From: Boesenbergia rotunda | Taxonomy: Eukaryota > Streptophyta > Magnoliopsida > Zingiberales > Zingiberaceae | Direction of reading: 5' to 3' | Assembly (NCBI GenBank): GCA_024364735.1 | Contig: JAGFNQ010000961.1 | Location: forward strand, 278,098-342,097 | Length of the DNA: 64,000 nt | Shown here: piece after piece, positions 34,249 to 45,172 of the stretch | Numbering within the stretch: position 1 is the stretch's first letter | Layout: each line of letters starts with the position of its first letter | Notes under the pieces: generated by a model | The model's database searches: none | The model's input: the letters and a program-made list of their open reading frames with translations, nothing else | What the model was told of the DNA's origin: nothing | Translations under genes and position numbers: made by a program

Positions 34249-36507
34249 TGGTTAATCAGTACTAGTATTGTAATGTGATAAACAAATGTAATTCTAGAAA
34301 CACAATCTACTTAATGGTTGTAACTGAATTTTTGGCTATCTATCTGAACTTTTGGCTATGTATTGGGAGCCTATTATTTCATTGAAACTGTACAATTATT
34401 GGTTGATGTGTTTGATACTGTCCAAAAATCTCAATGTCCCTCTCAAAAATCTGATCTGATGAATTGACTTGTTGTGGGCAAGTCGAGAAGGGAGCTGGCA
34501 GCAGTCATGCACTCGCAGCCTGCTCAGCCATCGGCTGTTGTGGGCTCGCCGGAGCTCAGTGACGAGCTGGACTTGACTCTGAAACTATGAAGCTATACTC
34601 ATGTTTGCTTTGTGTCCATTTGAGCAAAACCTTCAAAAAGCTAGATTTTGCATTGCACCTTGAATAAACAAATGTCATCGTCAACTAGCTAGCCGTCGTT
34701 TAGATAAGATTATCTCAAGGCGGAAAATATTAGGTTGTTCATTGACTTTATTTGGATCGTGTTTCTCTGCAGCATTGCGTGTTCATCGTCAACTAGCTAG
34801 ACTACCTTGGTGAAACTGTTGTCAGTAAGGGCCAGCCTTTCTGTTCCAGGAGTTAATTTCATATTACTGCAATAATCTACAAAAGAAGTGCAAGTGCAGT
34901 TTCTTTTATTCTGCGAGTTTGCTCATTTTGTAAGGCAAGTAAATCAGTTAAGAACCTACAATTTGCAATACTCTATGCTTGTACCAAGCAAGAGCAATCG
35001 CCAAAGCAAGGAAACAAACATGCTGGAAGATCTATTCATGCTCCAATGAAAAACATTGGGCACCCAATGAAAGCTAGCTCACGTACAAGGCACTCAATGC
35101 AAATGCACTTTCTTTAGTATTCAAACCAACCAAAGCATTGCTGCAGAAGATTTTTTGAAATTTCAATGACAAATTCAAGCAAATATGTAATTAAGTGCAT
35201 AAGTTAGTTCATACATCCAAATTTACGTGCAGATAAAAATACACAGGATTTAAAGTTCATTTGATAAAGGTATTGGAGAGAGATCCCTCAGAAACAACAT
35301 TTCTCATGTGGGGAAGGAGTATCCTCTACCTGCAGCAGAAGAGATGAAATCAATGTGTTAAATTTCTTTGCAAAATGCGCCAACTGTTTGATTTCACTAG
35401 TCATATTCTAGTAAAGAACATAAGCTAACCTAGTTGAAAACAAATAACCAGACATCAAACACCATCTATTAACTAATAGCAAGAATTTTACCTGAAGGCA
35501 ATGATCATAAATGGAGGCCAAATCTACTAGCAAGATGATCTCATGTTAACGATGCCAAATCTGCAGAACGAGCAGCAGCAATTTCTTGCTCAGAGATTTT
35601 TTTTTAAAAAAAAGTATAGCTAGTTGGTATAAAGCACCCACAGTTTTTGTTCATCATATTTTTTTTAAAAAAGTATAGCTATTTGGTATAAAACATCCAC
35701 AGTTTCTAGCTCATCAGTTTGTTCATAATTTATTGTTAGTCGGTATAGAACATCCACTAAATAGCACTTGATAGACCTTAACAAAAAGGTCGATGCCATA
35801 TATGATGCCAATTGAAACTGCCAAAATCATACATTGGCTTGTAGAACATGACATGACAAAAAAAATACAAGCATAGCATGACAAAAAAAAACGGAAGTAG
35901 AACATGACAAAATTTGATGAAGAATTTCAACATCAAAATAGTATTGTGTTTCTTGCTGCACATATTAAGGCTGACAATGTTGTCATTGATACCATATCTT
36001 AAAATTCTTTCCATGACAAGTTAGGTAAACACAAGATAGGGGGAGGTTAAGGTAAAGACAAAAATAATGTTTTGTATCGTCTAATCTGACAAAACAATTT
36101 GTTACCAAATCAGCAAGCATGGTTCAAAGGGTAAAAGACTGCTAAGAATCCGTAGTCAATTTCATCACCTGGCTGTGCCAAATCAGCAAGCAAAAGCTAT
36201 CAGAAAAGGTATCAACGAATAAACTGCTAATAGGAAGGTTCGCAAGTGCTCCAGAATGGTTAATATAGCTGTAACAGAAAGTCTTAAAGGGTGCATACCT
36301 TCTTATGCATGAACTATGAAATTGTGAACAAATGAGCAGAAAGTTATAACAGAACATACCCTAGTGGCACTGGAATTCAAAAAGGGTCTCTTCACTCTCC
36401 ATCAATAGATAATCAACAGCTACAAGTCACCCTTGCATACCTATAACAAAGAATTCTATAAATAGTGTATAAAGTAGAAATTATGTCGATTGCTAAAGCA
36501 TACTAAA
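34249..36507. other. MULE interior between the two genes
   Basis: 2.2 kb with no convincing coding sequence. Near 35597-35765 a unit of about 70 bp (AAGTATAGCTA, TTGGTATAAA and CATCCACAGTTT words) is repeated two to three times. The plus-strand sequence TCAACTAGCTAG occurs at about 34680 and 34790. Otherwise nothing was recognised. Confidence 0.5.
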
Positions 36508-36972
36508 TCAAACCTTCTTTTGGGTCTTTGAAATTGATTTCTTCACAATTTGTTCTATCTTAGATTGTTTCCTCTTTGTGGGTGGACGACCTCGAGATCG
36601 AACCTTTAATGGAGAGTGTATCACTTTTGCACTAGATGTAGATTCTTCATTCAGTTTTTGACAATCTTTTTCAGCTCTTGAATGATCAATAGCAAATAAC
36701 TTTTCACGTGCGTCTTTCAAAATTTCCACCAAAAGAGAACAACTATCTTCATTTCTTGCCCCAAGTTGTTGAACCTCTTGTATCAATGGAGTGAGAAGCT
36801 TATTTCGATGTCTTTCTTCATCACAAGCATATTCATCATAGATGTTAGTGATACTTTGATATCCACGCTTAATATCTTTACGCCATCGGTCCATAATATA
36901 ATTCATAGGAATTTCAATCACCTTATTTTTTATCAACACAGATATCACATGCCTACATAGAATTCCTCGAAA
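36508..36972 (-). pseudogene. C-terminal part of the MULE transposase, beyond an in-frame stop
   Basis: In the same frame as the transposase and directly after its TAG at 36973-36975. It begins FRGILCRHVISVLIKNKVIE, which is the second half of a SWIM zinc finger (CXC...CXH), followed by MDRWRKDIKRGY, as in FAR1/FHY3 proteins. A basic tail with RSRGRPPTKRKQSKIE contains an AT-hook-like RGRPP and a likely nuclear signal. About 155 codons to the stop. It would be translated only by read-through or from an internal start. Confidence 0.8.
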
Positions 36973-38676
36973 CTAAAATAGACGACATAGACACTTCACT
37001 TGGCAATTTAACTCAGTGTAATGCACACTAAAGGAAACATCTCGTAAGGGTTCTCCATTTTTTCCTAACATAGTTTCTACAACTTCAAATATCAATGTTA
37101 TCCCTTCTTGCTTGACCAATGAAGTATTGCAAAACATTAATCCTCTTACTTCATCTTGGAACAACTTAAATAAGTTGTTAGTATAGAGACTTTGAAATTG
37201 TCTTTCAATAGGATAACCAGTTATTAATGGTATGATAGAATTAAAAGAACCAAAATCCAAACTTTTTTCCTTTTTAATCTTTTTTTTCAAAGCATTATCA
37301 TACTGCTCAACAAATTGCTTTAAGGATGTTTTAGAATGAACATAGTCATCAAAAAAAGCATTCATGCTTTCACTTCTTTGAGATGTAGACATACCTGCCC
37401 AAAAGGTATCTTTGACGTATACAGGTTTCCATCTATTATGTTCTTCATACAGAGATTTCAACCAATCATTATTCTGTAAAGAGAACTCATCAATCATTTT
37501 CATCCAATTCTCTTCACATTTATCAACTGTCAGGGAATTATAAACAATGCTCTTCAATTGTTTCTTTATCAATTTATACTGAGCATGACCACCTAATTTT
37601 GCTGGAAGTTTTTTCATGATATGCCATAGGCATAAATGATGATGAGAATTTGGGAATACCTCTGCAATTGCAATTGACATGGCACGATATTGGTCTGTGA
37701 TTATAGCCTTTGGAGCACGTCCGAGCATACTTGCCAACCACGATTTAAACAACCATATGAATGTTTCTGAATCTTCACTTGATAATAATCCACAACCAAG
37801 CAAAATAGATTGACCATGATGATTAACTCCAATAAATGGAGCAAATGGCATGTCATAACTATTTGTCAAATAGGTTGTATCAAAAGTCACAACATCAGAA
37901 AAATAATCATATGCAGCCCTACATCTTGCATCTGCCCAAAAAACATTTCTTATTCGAGATTCTCCATCTAAATCAAGCACATAAAAAAAATTTGAGTTTC
38001 GACTTTGCATGCGACAAAAATAAGTACTCAAGGCTTCAGCATCTCCATCTCCTAATCTCAATCTTCTAGCTTCTAAAATATAATTTCTACACTTTCTCTC
38101 ATCAAATGATAAATTTTCATAGCCTCCAGCCTCAACTACAAATGAATGAAAACTTTTACTCAAAGTTATTCCAGCTTGATCATTTAATTCCAATTTTCTC
38201 TTTGTAAAAGAATCCAATACTTTATTGCATCTAAAGTGTCTTGACTTTCCGGGGCTCAAAATATGATTATGCTCAAGGTAGACACTAGTGATCACAAAAC
38301 TTTCATCATTCTTAATAACAACATTAATCTTAGCTTTGCAATTCGTTTTCACAATAGGTCGAGGGTATAAAATATTTTTTGCTTTAGATACTGTCTTACC
38401 ATGTTTGGCACATCCAATAGAGAAATACTTTTGCTTCCCATCATCTCCATTTTTCCCACCTAATTTGGAAATACCAAAACCAATATTTTGAGCATAAGAT
38501 TTATAAAATGATCGAACCTCCTCTTCAGATGAAAAAGTCATTCCAATCTCAGGAATTTTGACTTCATTTAAACTAGATGAGTCATGCATAGGCTCATTGT
38601 TACTCGCTATCTCTTTTGAATCGTTGTTGCTTTGTTTTATAACACTTTCGTCACCTACATATAAGCGCAATTCCAT
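36973..38676 (-). CDS. FAR1-type MULE transposase
   Basis: 567 residues. A FAR1 DNA-binding region (about 50-140) begins FYKSYAQNIGFGISK and has a WRKY/GCM1-like finger formed by Cys89, Cys113, His136 and His138 (EHNH). A MULE DDE domain follows with FDTTY (Asp266), IITDQ (Asp328), a CLWH motif (349-352) and SQRSESMNAFF (Glu436). At the end a SWIM zinc finger starts (CQVKCLCRLF) and is cut by TAG. The next in-frame residues complete the finger (36508-36972). The protein would bind the TIRs and catalyse cut-and-paste movement in the nucleus. Apart from that one codon the frame is open over more than 700 codons, so the element is either barely inactivated or uses read-through. Its position within matched TIRs argues against a host FRS gene. 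Confidence 0.92.
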   Translation of the reverse strand: MELRLYVGDESVIKQSNNDSKEIASNNEPMHDSSSLNEVKIPEIGMTFSSEEEVRSFYKSYAQNIGFGISKLGGKNGDDGKQKYFSIGCAKHGKTVSKAKNILYPRPIVKTNCKAKINVVIKNDESFVITSVYLEHNHILSPGKSRHFRCNKVLDSFTKRKLELNDQAGITLSKSFHSFVVEAGGYENLSFDERKCRNYILEARRLRLGDGDAEALSTYFCRMQSRNSNFFYVLDLDGESRIRNVFWADARCRAAYDYFSDVVTFDTTYLTNSYDMPFAPFIGVNHHGQSILLGCGLLSSEDSETFIWLFKSWLASMLGRAPKAIITDQYRAMSIAIAEVFPNSHHHLCLWHIMKKLPAKLGGHAQYKLIKKQLKSIVYNSLTVDKCEENWMKMIDEFSLQNNDWLKSLYEEHNRWKPVYVKDTFWAGMSTSQRSESMNAFFDDYVHSKTSLKQFVEQYDNALKKKIKKEKSLDFGSFNSIIPLITGYPIERQFQSLYTNNLFKLFQDEVRGLMFCNTSLVKQEGITLIFEVVETMLGKNGEPLRDVSFSVHYTELNCQVKCLCRLF

Positions 38677-38994
38677 GATATATTAATAACTTAGCTCAAG
38701 TCAATAAGAAAATTCAAACACATATGATACATTACATTTACATAACTTAGAGGGCATTCGGCTTAGCATGCTAAATGGAAAGCTTAAGTCATTCAAAAAA
38801 CCCTAATTCTCAACCCTAATCGAACCCAATATTAAAGACATTGAACAATCTATACATACCAGATATCGGTGTTTGACAGTTTTCGATCGGATTGAAGGGA
38901 GATGGAAGGGAGAAGGGCTCCATCCTTCACGCCTCTTACGCTGTGATTTTTCGCTGTGATTGAAAAATCAAACACATGTGATTTTACGCTGTGA

Positions 38995-40122
38995 TTGAAA
39001 ACGACTTTAGATCTAACTTTGTAGTGTGTGTAAATAACTAAATAAGCCTTGACAATGGATGAAAAAAATAATTAACTATGAAGCGGTCACTTGAAGTATC
39101 CAAAACAGAACAAATTTCTCAATTAAGAATTGAGAGAAGCTTTTTTTTCTTCAGGATGAAATATTGAAGGAGATGATGAAGATCGTATTTCAAGATAAGA
39201 TCTAGATAATCTAAAGAAGATTCTTGAACGGGCTAATGGAACTAAGGGAGATCTTATAATGTCAACAGGTTTACAGTTTAGTCAAGCCACACAATAACAA
39301 AAGATGGTTGTTTATGACCCGAGTAAACTGTATAATTATCATCTTCACAGTCGGTTACAATGAGACACTGACTAGTCCCAAGGGATGATTCATGACAAAA
39401 AAAGTAATCCTCTATATTAACAGCATCATTCTCTGGAAGACAAAAAAAAAAAATGAAAGCTAAACAGGTAAGAGACTAAATGCCCCTTGGCCGTAGTTCA
39501 AGGGGCGGTGAGAAAAATCGCAGTTCAAGAAGAAAACACGTCGGGAGAAAAATCACACCCAGAGTAGGCAACAACTTTACCTTGGTTTTGCTTGTTAGCT
39601 TGGCTTTCGTTGGCGGTGGGAGGAAGGAGCTGACGAAGCTTTGCTTTCGTCTGCTTCGAAGGGGAAAGGAGAAGGGAAATCTTTGTCGCTGGGAGGAAGG
39701 AATGAAGGATCTTCGCTGAGGAATGAAGGTCTTTGGCGCTGAGGAAGGATTTCTTGGCTGCGTCGAAGGGGAAAAGGAACCTGCTTTCGTCTGCTTCGAA
39801 GGGGAAAGGAGAAGGGATTTCTTGGCTCTGGGAGGAAGGAATGAAGGATCTTCGCTGAGGAATGAAGGTCTTTGGCGCTGAGGAAGGATTTCTTGGCTGC
39901 GTCGAAGGGGAAAAGGAACCTAGGGCGGCGTCGGGAGGAATGAGAGAAGCGAACCTAGGGCTTTTGGCTTCGAAGGGGAAAAGGAAATAAAGAGAAAGAG
40001 GGAGAAAAGTTTTTGGCTTTTTTCGCTCGGAGAGAGAAAGCCAGCTTGGCTTTGTACACGTCGGCGCCAGCGAATTCGCGGTCGCGTTTTGCTACTCAGT
40101 TTCGCTGCCTCTATCATTTCTC
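38995..40122 (-). repeat. Right TIR of the MULE
   Basis: Inverted copy of 31994-33117. Differences seen are single substitutions and small length changes in homopolymer runs (for example the A-run near 39445). The likely transposase promoter lies in or just inside this TIR, since the transposase reads away from it starting at 38676. Confidence 0.92.
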
Positions 40123-40131
40123 AATCCAGTT

Positions 40132-41186
40132 ATATGGATTTGTTCAAAGGACGGATGAGATTTGTGTATGTAAGAATTGTGACGGAAATGTAGTGGTATT
40201 GTTGTACTATACGTAGATAATACTTTGTCAGTTGGCAACAATGACAAATTTTATCAGACGTAAGGGTATGGTTGTCCAAACAGTTAATATGAAGGACTTG
40301 GAGAAGCAGGGCACATCCTTGGCAATCAAAGTTCTAAGGGATCACCAGAGAAGGATGTTGTGTTTATTCTAAGCTTCATATAGTGACAGTGTCTTATCTC
40401 GTTTTAGCATGAAACCTCCAAGAAAAGTTTTGAACTTTTCAGCTGTGGAGTTAATCTATCTATGGAGATATGTTTAAATTATCAAAGGAGATAGAGCAGG
40501 TAATGGCGGTTCTTTTAGCATTGGCTATAGGAAGCCTCTTGTATGCTAAAAATGAGACCGGATATCTGCTTTGCCATGAGCATGCTTAGCAGATATCAGA
40601 GTAACCCAGGTCAAGGAAATTGGATTGCAGTAAAAGCTTATATTGGTGCCTAAGAAGGACTAAGGATTATAAGCTGGTTTACCGGGCAGATCAATTCCCT
40701 ATGGGTTATACGGATACAGATTTCCAGTCGGATAGGGGCAAACGTAAGAATTCCTCAGGGTTTTGTGTTTATTTTTAGGAGGTGGAATCATAGTTTGGAG
40801 GAGTGTTGCACAGCGACTGCGTGATGGACTCCACCATGGAAGCTGAGTAAAGTGGCAGTCTCTGAGGCAGCCAAAGGAAGCTACATGGTTCAGGAACCTC
40901 AAGATGGACATCGATGTGATTCCTGGTTTGCTCAAAGCTATCACATTCTGTTGTGATAAACAAATGGTGCAGTTACAAACTCGAAGGAATCACGAGCCCA
41001 TGAGGCGAGTAAACACATAGAGCGCAAGTACCTCCCAGGAGAGGAAAAGCTGTAGTTGCCTAGATTACATCAGAAGACAACCTGGGAGATCTTTTCACTA
41101 AGGCTTTGATAGCGAAAGCTTTAGGCATGTGGAGGATCAGGGAGTCAGATGTATGGCATTTTGAGAGCAGCAAAGTCTTTAAGTAT
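40132..41186 (+). pseudogene. Copia RT/RNase H remnants of element B
   Basis: Resumes after the MULE with CKNCDGNVVVLLYY, which corresponds to the CVYKK...VVFLVLYVDD segment. Many stops and frameshifts follow. SRFSMKPPRK, a fragment of TDASFQ-like sequence (about 40708-40735) and FCCDKQMVQLQT (about 40948) trace the RT end and RNase H. The RT N-terminal half is absent on both sides of the MULE, so it was lost before or independently of MULE insertion. Confidence 0.78.
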
Positions 41187-41197
41187 AAGTGGGAGAT
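41187..41197 (+). other. Polypurine tract of element B
   Basis: AAGTGGGAGAT immediately before TGTTAGATGTG. Confidence 0.82.
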
Positions 41198-43375
41198 TGT
41201 TAGATGTGTATACTGAAAGATATGCTTCTTTTATATATATGAACATCTTTATTTTGAAAAGAGAATCACAACCTCACTAGGTGTCTGTTTATATTAGTAC
41301 ATGCATGAAGTCCAATTACTTTGCATTGTAGATAACATGGTGTGTGGTGTCACACGGAAGATCATGTTATCAGTTCCCTGCTTAGTATAAATAGAGGCCC
41401 ACAACCGAGATGGAATTGGACAACCCATCGAAATGGTTGTAGTGTAATTAGGTGTGGTTGGTCTTGACCAGAGGATTACACTAGTGTGTTTTGAGTACAT
41501 TGAGCAGGACCAAAACATGAGGTTATCTAATTTGTACTGACTCGATAATTGGATAGGACCTCAGACTTTATTATGAAGTACGATCCTTTAATCCTGATAT
41601 AATAACGGGCATATATTATTAACTATTATTTCTTTAATTTACCAATGGGTGAGATCTATTCTGTTAGATCGATAGGCCCGGTAAGTTGAGAGATAATATT
41701 AATAATATGATGTGCCGTTGATTATTGACGGAATCTGTGTCCTGGTGAGTCGGGTTGATGATGCCCTTGATGAGCTCGAAAGGTTCATCATGCTAAACCC
41801 TGTAGGTGGATTTGATTCAGCATTATGATAAGGTCGAGTGGTACTAGTTAAGGATCCAGAAGTTAATTAATTCAAATTGTCAGTTATTTAATTAATTAAC
41901 GAGCATTCGAAATCTTAAACACGGGGGGATGGACGATTTGTAATAAGTGGAGCCCATATGTAAATATGGGGGTTGGTGAGGTAATTCAATGGGGGTCCTT
42001 TAGTGGAATGGATCCTCATTAATGGACCGGGTCCATTAGCAGGCCAAGATCCAACTCCTCCTCATGGTCCCTACCGTAGCCCTATAAATACCCCATGGTG
42101 GTATGGAACCAAGTTGATGATTAATCCAATAGATCACAAGAAACCCTAGCCTCAACTCTTCTCTCCTCCCTTTCTCTCTCTCTCTCTCCCTCGTTTGACT
42201 CTGCTGCACCGAACGGAACAGAATAGTTCTCTTGTCCGATTAATTGCAAAGCATGCAATTAATTAGGCGTTTCTCCAATTAATTTCAACGCATGCAATTA
42301 ACTTTTGCTCTTCTCCATTTAATTGCATTGCATGCAATTAAAATTGCTCCCTCGCCGTTTGCATGCAGTTTGCAACGTGGAGTAAATTGGAGAAAATTGC
42401 TCCCTGCCGTTTGCATGCAATTAGAATTACTCCCAGCTATTTAATTGCATTGCATGCAATTAACAACAAGTTGTGTGCAACTTGTCTTGAGCAATATAAA
42501 AATGTCTTACGACTCAATTATTCGGGGAGGAATTTGCTAGACGTGGAGAACAAGTAGCACACGCAACTTGTTCTTGAGCAATTCTAATTGCTTGGCGTGG
42601 AGAGGCACCGCCGACGGCTGGCAGTGGAGAAAATAGGTAGAGGAGAGGAGAAGATTTACGGCTGTGGAGAAGTTGTTTATGTGCGCAACTTTGAGTCTTC
42701 GAACTTGAAGCAAAGTTGTGTTCTGCTCAACTCACAGCTCGGGCGCTGCCGACGGCAGAAGAGAGGGAGCAACGATTTTTCTCAAGGGAGAAAAGTTGCT
42801 TACGCAATTTTTCTCAAAGGAAGAAAAATCTGCATAGGGATTGTGTTTGGATTATCTCCTAGGAGCGGCCGATGGCATCCCTTTGGTTAGGGATTGGTTG
42901 GCGCAAGGAGAAGAGATCAACTTGGTGGCCACAGGTCTTGGTAGATCGTCGCTCACACGATGTCCAAGAGGGGAGGGTCATACGGTAGAAGATCGTAAGG
43001 TAACGGAAGGTATATTCTTCCCTGGCTCCTTATGTTCTTATTTTGTGTCTTACTTATTTACCTCGTCATTTTATGTTTGTTATTTAATTATTTTGATTGT
43101 GAAACATAGTTAATAATTATTTAACTGGACCCCAACCATAGACACAAAAGCCGGCGATCAACTCGTCGCCTTTTCCGCGATCGAACGATCGAGCAAATTG
43201 CGAGACCAATTTTGGTAATTGGCTAAGTTGCAATTTGAATCGTTCGATACGGCACGAGACGGTCGATGGGAAACGACTCTCTATTCAGATTAAATTTTTT
43301 TAATCCATAGGCATAGAGAGGTCTCTTGGATCGACCAGGTATCCGCTTAGGAAACCCACCAAGCCATACCCAACA
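41198..43375 (+). repeat. 3' LTR of element B
   Basis: 2178-bp LTR, close match to 26622-28796, followed by target duplicate ACATA. Its last 501 bases (from 42875) are also the start of the 1149-bp tandem duplication and recur at 44024-44524. Confidence 0.93.
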
Positions 43376-43380
43376 ACATA

Positions 43381-43946
43381 TGCATTATTTCAGAAGACAT
43401 AGGAATGACTCGGAGTGCCTTTTTGATGCTAAACCCATGAGACCGTTTAGCCATGTCTTGTATAAGATCGTCATCGAGTGCTTTTTGCCCATTGTCACCA
43501 AGGGGATGTCCAGGATCAGACTCCCACATTTGGTGATGATGTACGCTCTGGAGAGGAGGTTGGACATCGATGTCTCCCTACAGGTCTTTAGTGTCATTTG
43601 TCATTCTTCCCATAGTGTCAATGGGAAGATATATATGCCCTTCTATCACATCCTGATCGAGTTTTTCCATTTACGTTTTGGCATCCGTGTGGGTAGTGGT
43701 CAGGTCAGGCACCTGTCAAAGGACTATGATCAGATTGGCACACGCCAACTGTCCTTGGCAGGTATTGAGTGTAGACAGGGGACATTTGTTTGGAGGGAGC
43801 GCCCGGAGGCCGCTGGCTCAGATGAGAAGCTCGCCGAGCTGGTCACACGTGCAGAGTTCACCCAGCTTCGATCAGACGTCCACCGGCTCCGTGAGGATGT
43901 TCACACCATCCAGGGGGTGTCCAGAGCCTCCAGCAGACCCAGATAG
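43381..43946 (+). pseudogene. ORF2 of element A2, 3' part (first duplicate)
   Basis: Continues in frame from 26621 once element B is discounted: MHYFRRHRNDSECLFDAKPM, then VIECFLPIVTKGMSRIRLPH, SVNGKIYMPFYHILIEFF and HLSKDYDQIGTRQLSLAGIE, all conserved in D (about 56530 down to 56090). The end (TRAEFTQLRSDVHRLREDVH) has Leu/Val heptads. A G-run near 43911 is one base out of phase with a further heptad-rich frame (VQSLQQTQIATQREVQG), suggesting the original protein extended as a coiled coil to about 44020. The function is not known. Confidence 0.7.
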
Positions 43947-44529
43947 CGACTCAGAGGGAGGTGCAGGGCGTCACTGAGTTCTGCCAGGGATTCATGACCA
44001 GACAGGAGGACATGTATGAGATGACATCCCTTTGGTTATGGATTGGTTGGCGCAAGGAGAAGAGATCAACTTGGTGGCCACAGGTCTTGGTAGATCGTCG
44101 CCCACACGATGTCCAAGAGGGGAGGGTCATACGGTAGAAGATCGTAAGGTAACGGAAGGTATATTCTTCCCTGGCTCCTTATGTTCTTATTTTGTGTCTT
44201 ACTTATTTGCCTCATCATTTTATGTTTGTTATTTAATTATTTTGATTGTGAAACATAGTTAATAATTATTTAACTGGACCCCGACCATAGACACAAAAGC
44301 CGGCGATCAACTCGTCGCCTTTTCCGCGATCGAACGGTCGAGCAAATTGCGAGACCAATTTTGGTAATTGGCTAAGTTGCAATTTGAATCGTTCGATACG
44401 GCACGAGACGGTCGATGGGAAACAACTCTCTATTAAGATTAAATGTTTTTAATCCATAGGCATAGAGAGGTCTCTCGGATCGACCAGGTATCCGCTTAGG
44501 AAACCCACCAAGCCATACCCAACAACATA

Positions 44530-45095
44530 TGCATTATTTCAGAAGACATAGGAATGACTCTGAGCGTCTTTTTGATGCTAAACCCATGAGACCGTTTAGC
44601 CATGTCTTGTATAAGATCGTCATCGAGTGCATTTTGCCCATTGTCACCAAGGGGAGGTCCAGGATCAGACTCCCACATTTGGTGATGATGTACGCTCTGG
44701 AGAGGAGGTTGGACATCGATGTCTCCCTACAGGTCTTTAGTGTCATTTGTCATTCTTCCCATAGTGTCAATGGGAAGATATATATGCCCTTCTGTCACAT
44801 CCTGATCGAGTTTTTCCATTTACGTTTTGGCATCCGTGTGGGTAGTGGTCAGGTCAGGCACCTGTCAAAGGACTATGATCAAATTGGCACATGCCAACTG
44901 TCCTTGGCAGGTATTGAGTGTAGACAGGGGACATTTGTTTGGAGGGAGCACCAGGAGGCCGTTGGCTCAGATGAGAAGCCCGCCGAGCTGGTCACACGTG
45001 CAGAGTTCACCCAGCTTCGATCAGACGTCCACGGGCTCCGTGAGGATGTTCACACCATCCAGGGGGTGTCTAGAGCCTCCTGCAGACCCAGATAG
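44530..45095 (+). pseudogene. ORF2 of element A2, 3' part (second duplicate)
   Basis: Second copy of the ORF2 3' part from the tandem duplication, with a few substitutions relative to 43381-43946 (for example Cys for Arg near the QIGT box, and HQEAVGSDEKP near the end). The shared G-run length at 45060 shows the frame change predates the duplication. Downstream, in the heptad-rich frame, QEDMYEMMQQ and a PPPPPG tail (about 45150-45225) match the C-terminal sequence of D. Confidence 0.7.
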
Positions 45096-45172
45096 CGACT
45101 CAGAGGGAGGTGCAGGGCCTCACGGAGTTCTGCCAGAGATTCATGACCAGACAGGAGGACATGTATGAGATG

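Larger units (their letters stand above)
31994..40122 (-). mobile_element. Mutator-like element (MULE) with 1.1-kb terminal inverted repeats
   Basis: 8129-bp DNA transposon. A perfect 9-bp target duplication AATCCAGTT is at 31985-31993 and 40123-40131. TIRs begin GAGAAATGATAGAGGCAGC and extend 1124 bp (left, to 33117) and 1128 bp (right, from 38995). Inside are a GRF zinc-finger ORF (33868-34248, plus strand) and a FAR1-type transposase (36508-38676, minus strand), convergently oriented. The 9-bp duplication, long TIRs and FAR1/MULE DDE transposase together identify a Mutator-superfamily element. The intact TSD and closely matching TIRs suggest recent insertion. Confidence 0.95.
26622..43375 (+). 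mobile_element. Copia LTR retrotransposon B, carrying a MULE
   Basis: LTRs at 26622-28796 and 41198-43375 start TGTTAGATGTG and end CATACCCAACA. The target duplication ACATA is at 26617-26621 and 43376-43380, inside ORF2 of A2. A primer site lies at 28799-28810 and a polypurine tract at 41187-41197. Gag and pol are recognisable but full of stops and frameshifts, and the RT N-terminal half is missing. An 8.1-kb Mutator-like element (31994-40122) occupies the centre. The two LTRs are very similar by eye. Confidence 0.93.
42875..45172 (+). repeat. 1149-bp tandem duplication across the B/A2 junction
   Basis: Copy 1 is 42875-44023 and copy 2 is 44024-45172. The offset of 1149 bp is constant at every landmark checked (LTR end 43375 and 44524, ORF2, the GATG ends). 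Each copy contains the last 501 bases of the B LTR followed by 648 bases of A2 ORF2. The word GATG stands at all three boundaries (42871-42874, 44020-44023, 45169-45172), which is microhomology. The duplication must postdate insertion of B. The copies differ by scattered substitutions. Confidence 0.92.

Noticed and set aside
36508..38676. Domesticated host FRS/FAR1 gene
   Set aside because: It lies inside matched 1.1-kb TIRs with a perfect 9-bp TSD, so it is the element's transposase.
43326..43380. Start of the ORF2 3' part at 43326
   Set aside because: The bases before 43376 belong to the B LTR; the frame is joined to LTR sequence only by the insertion.
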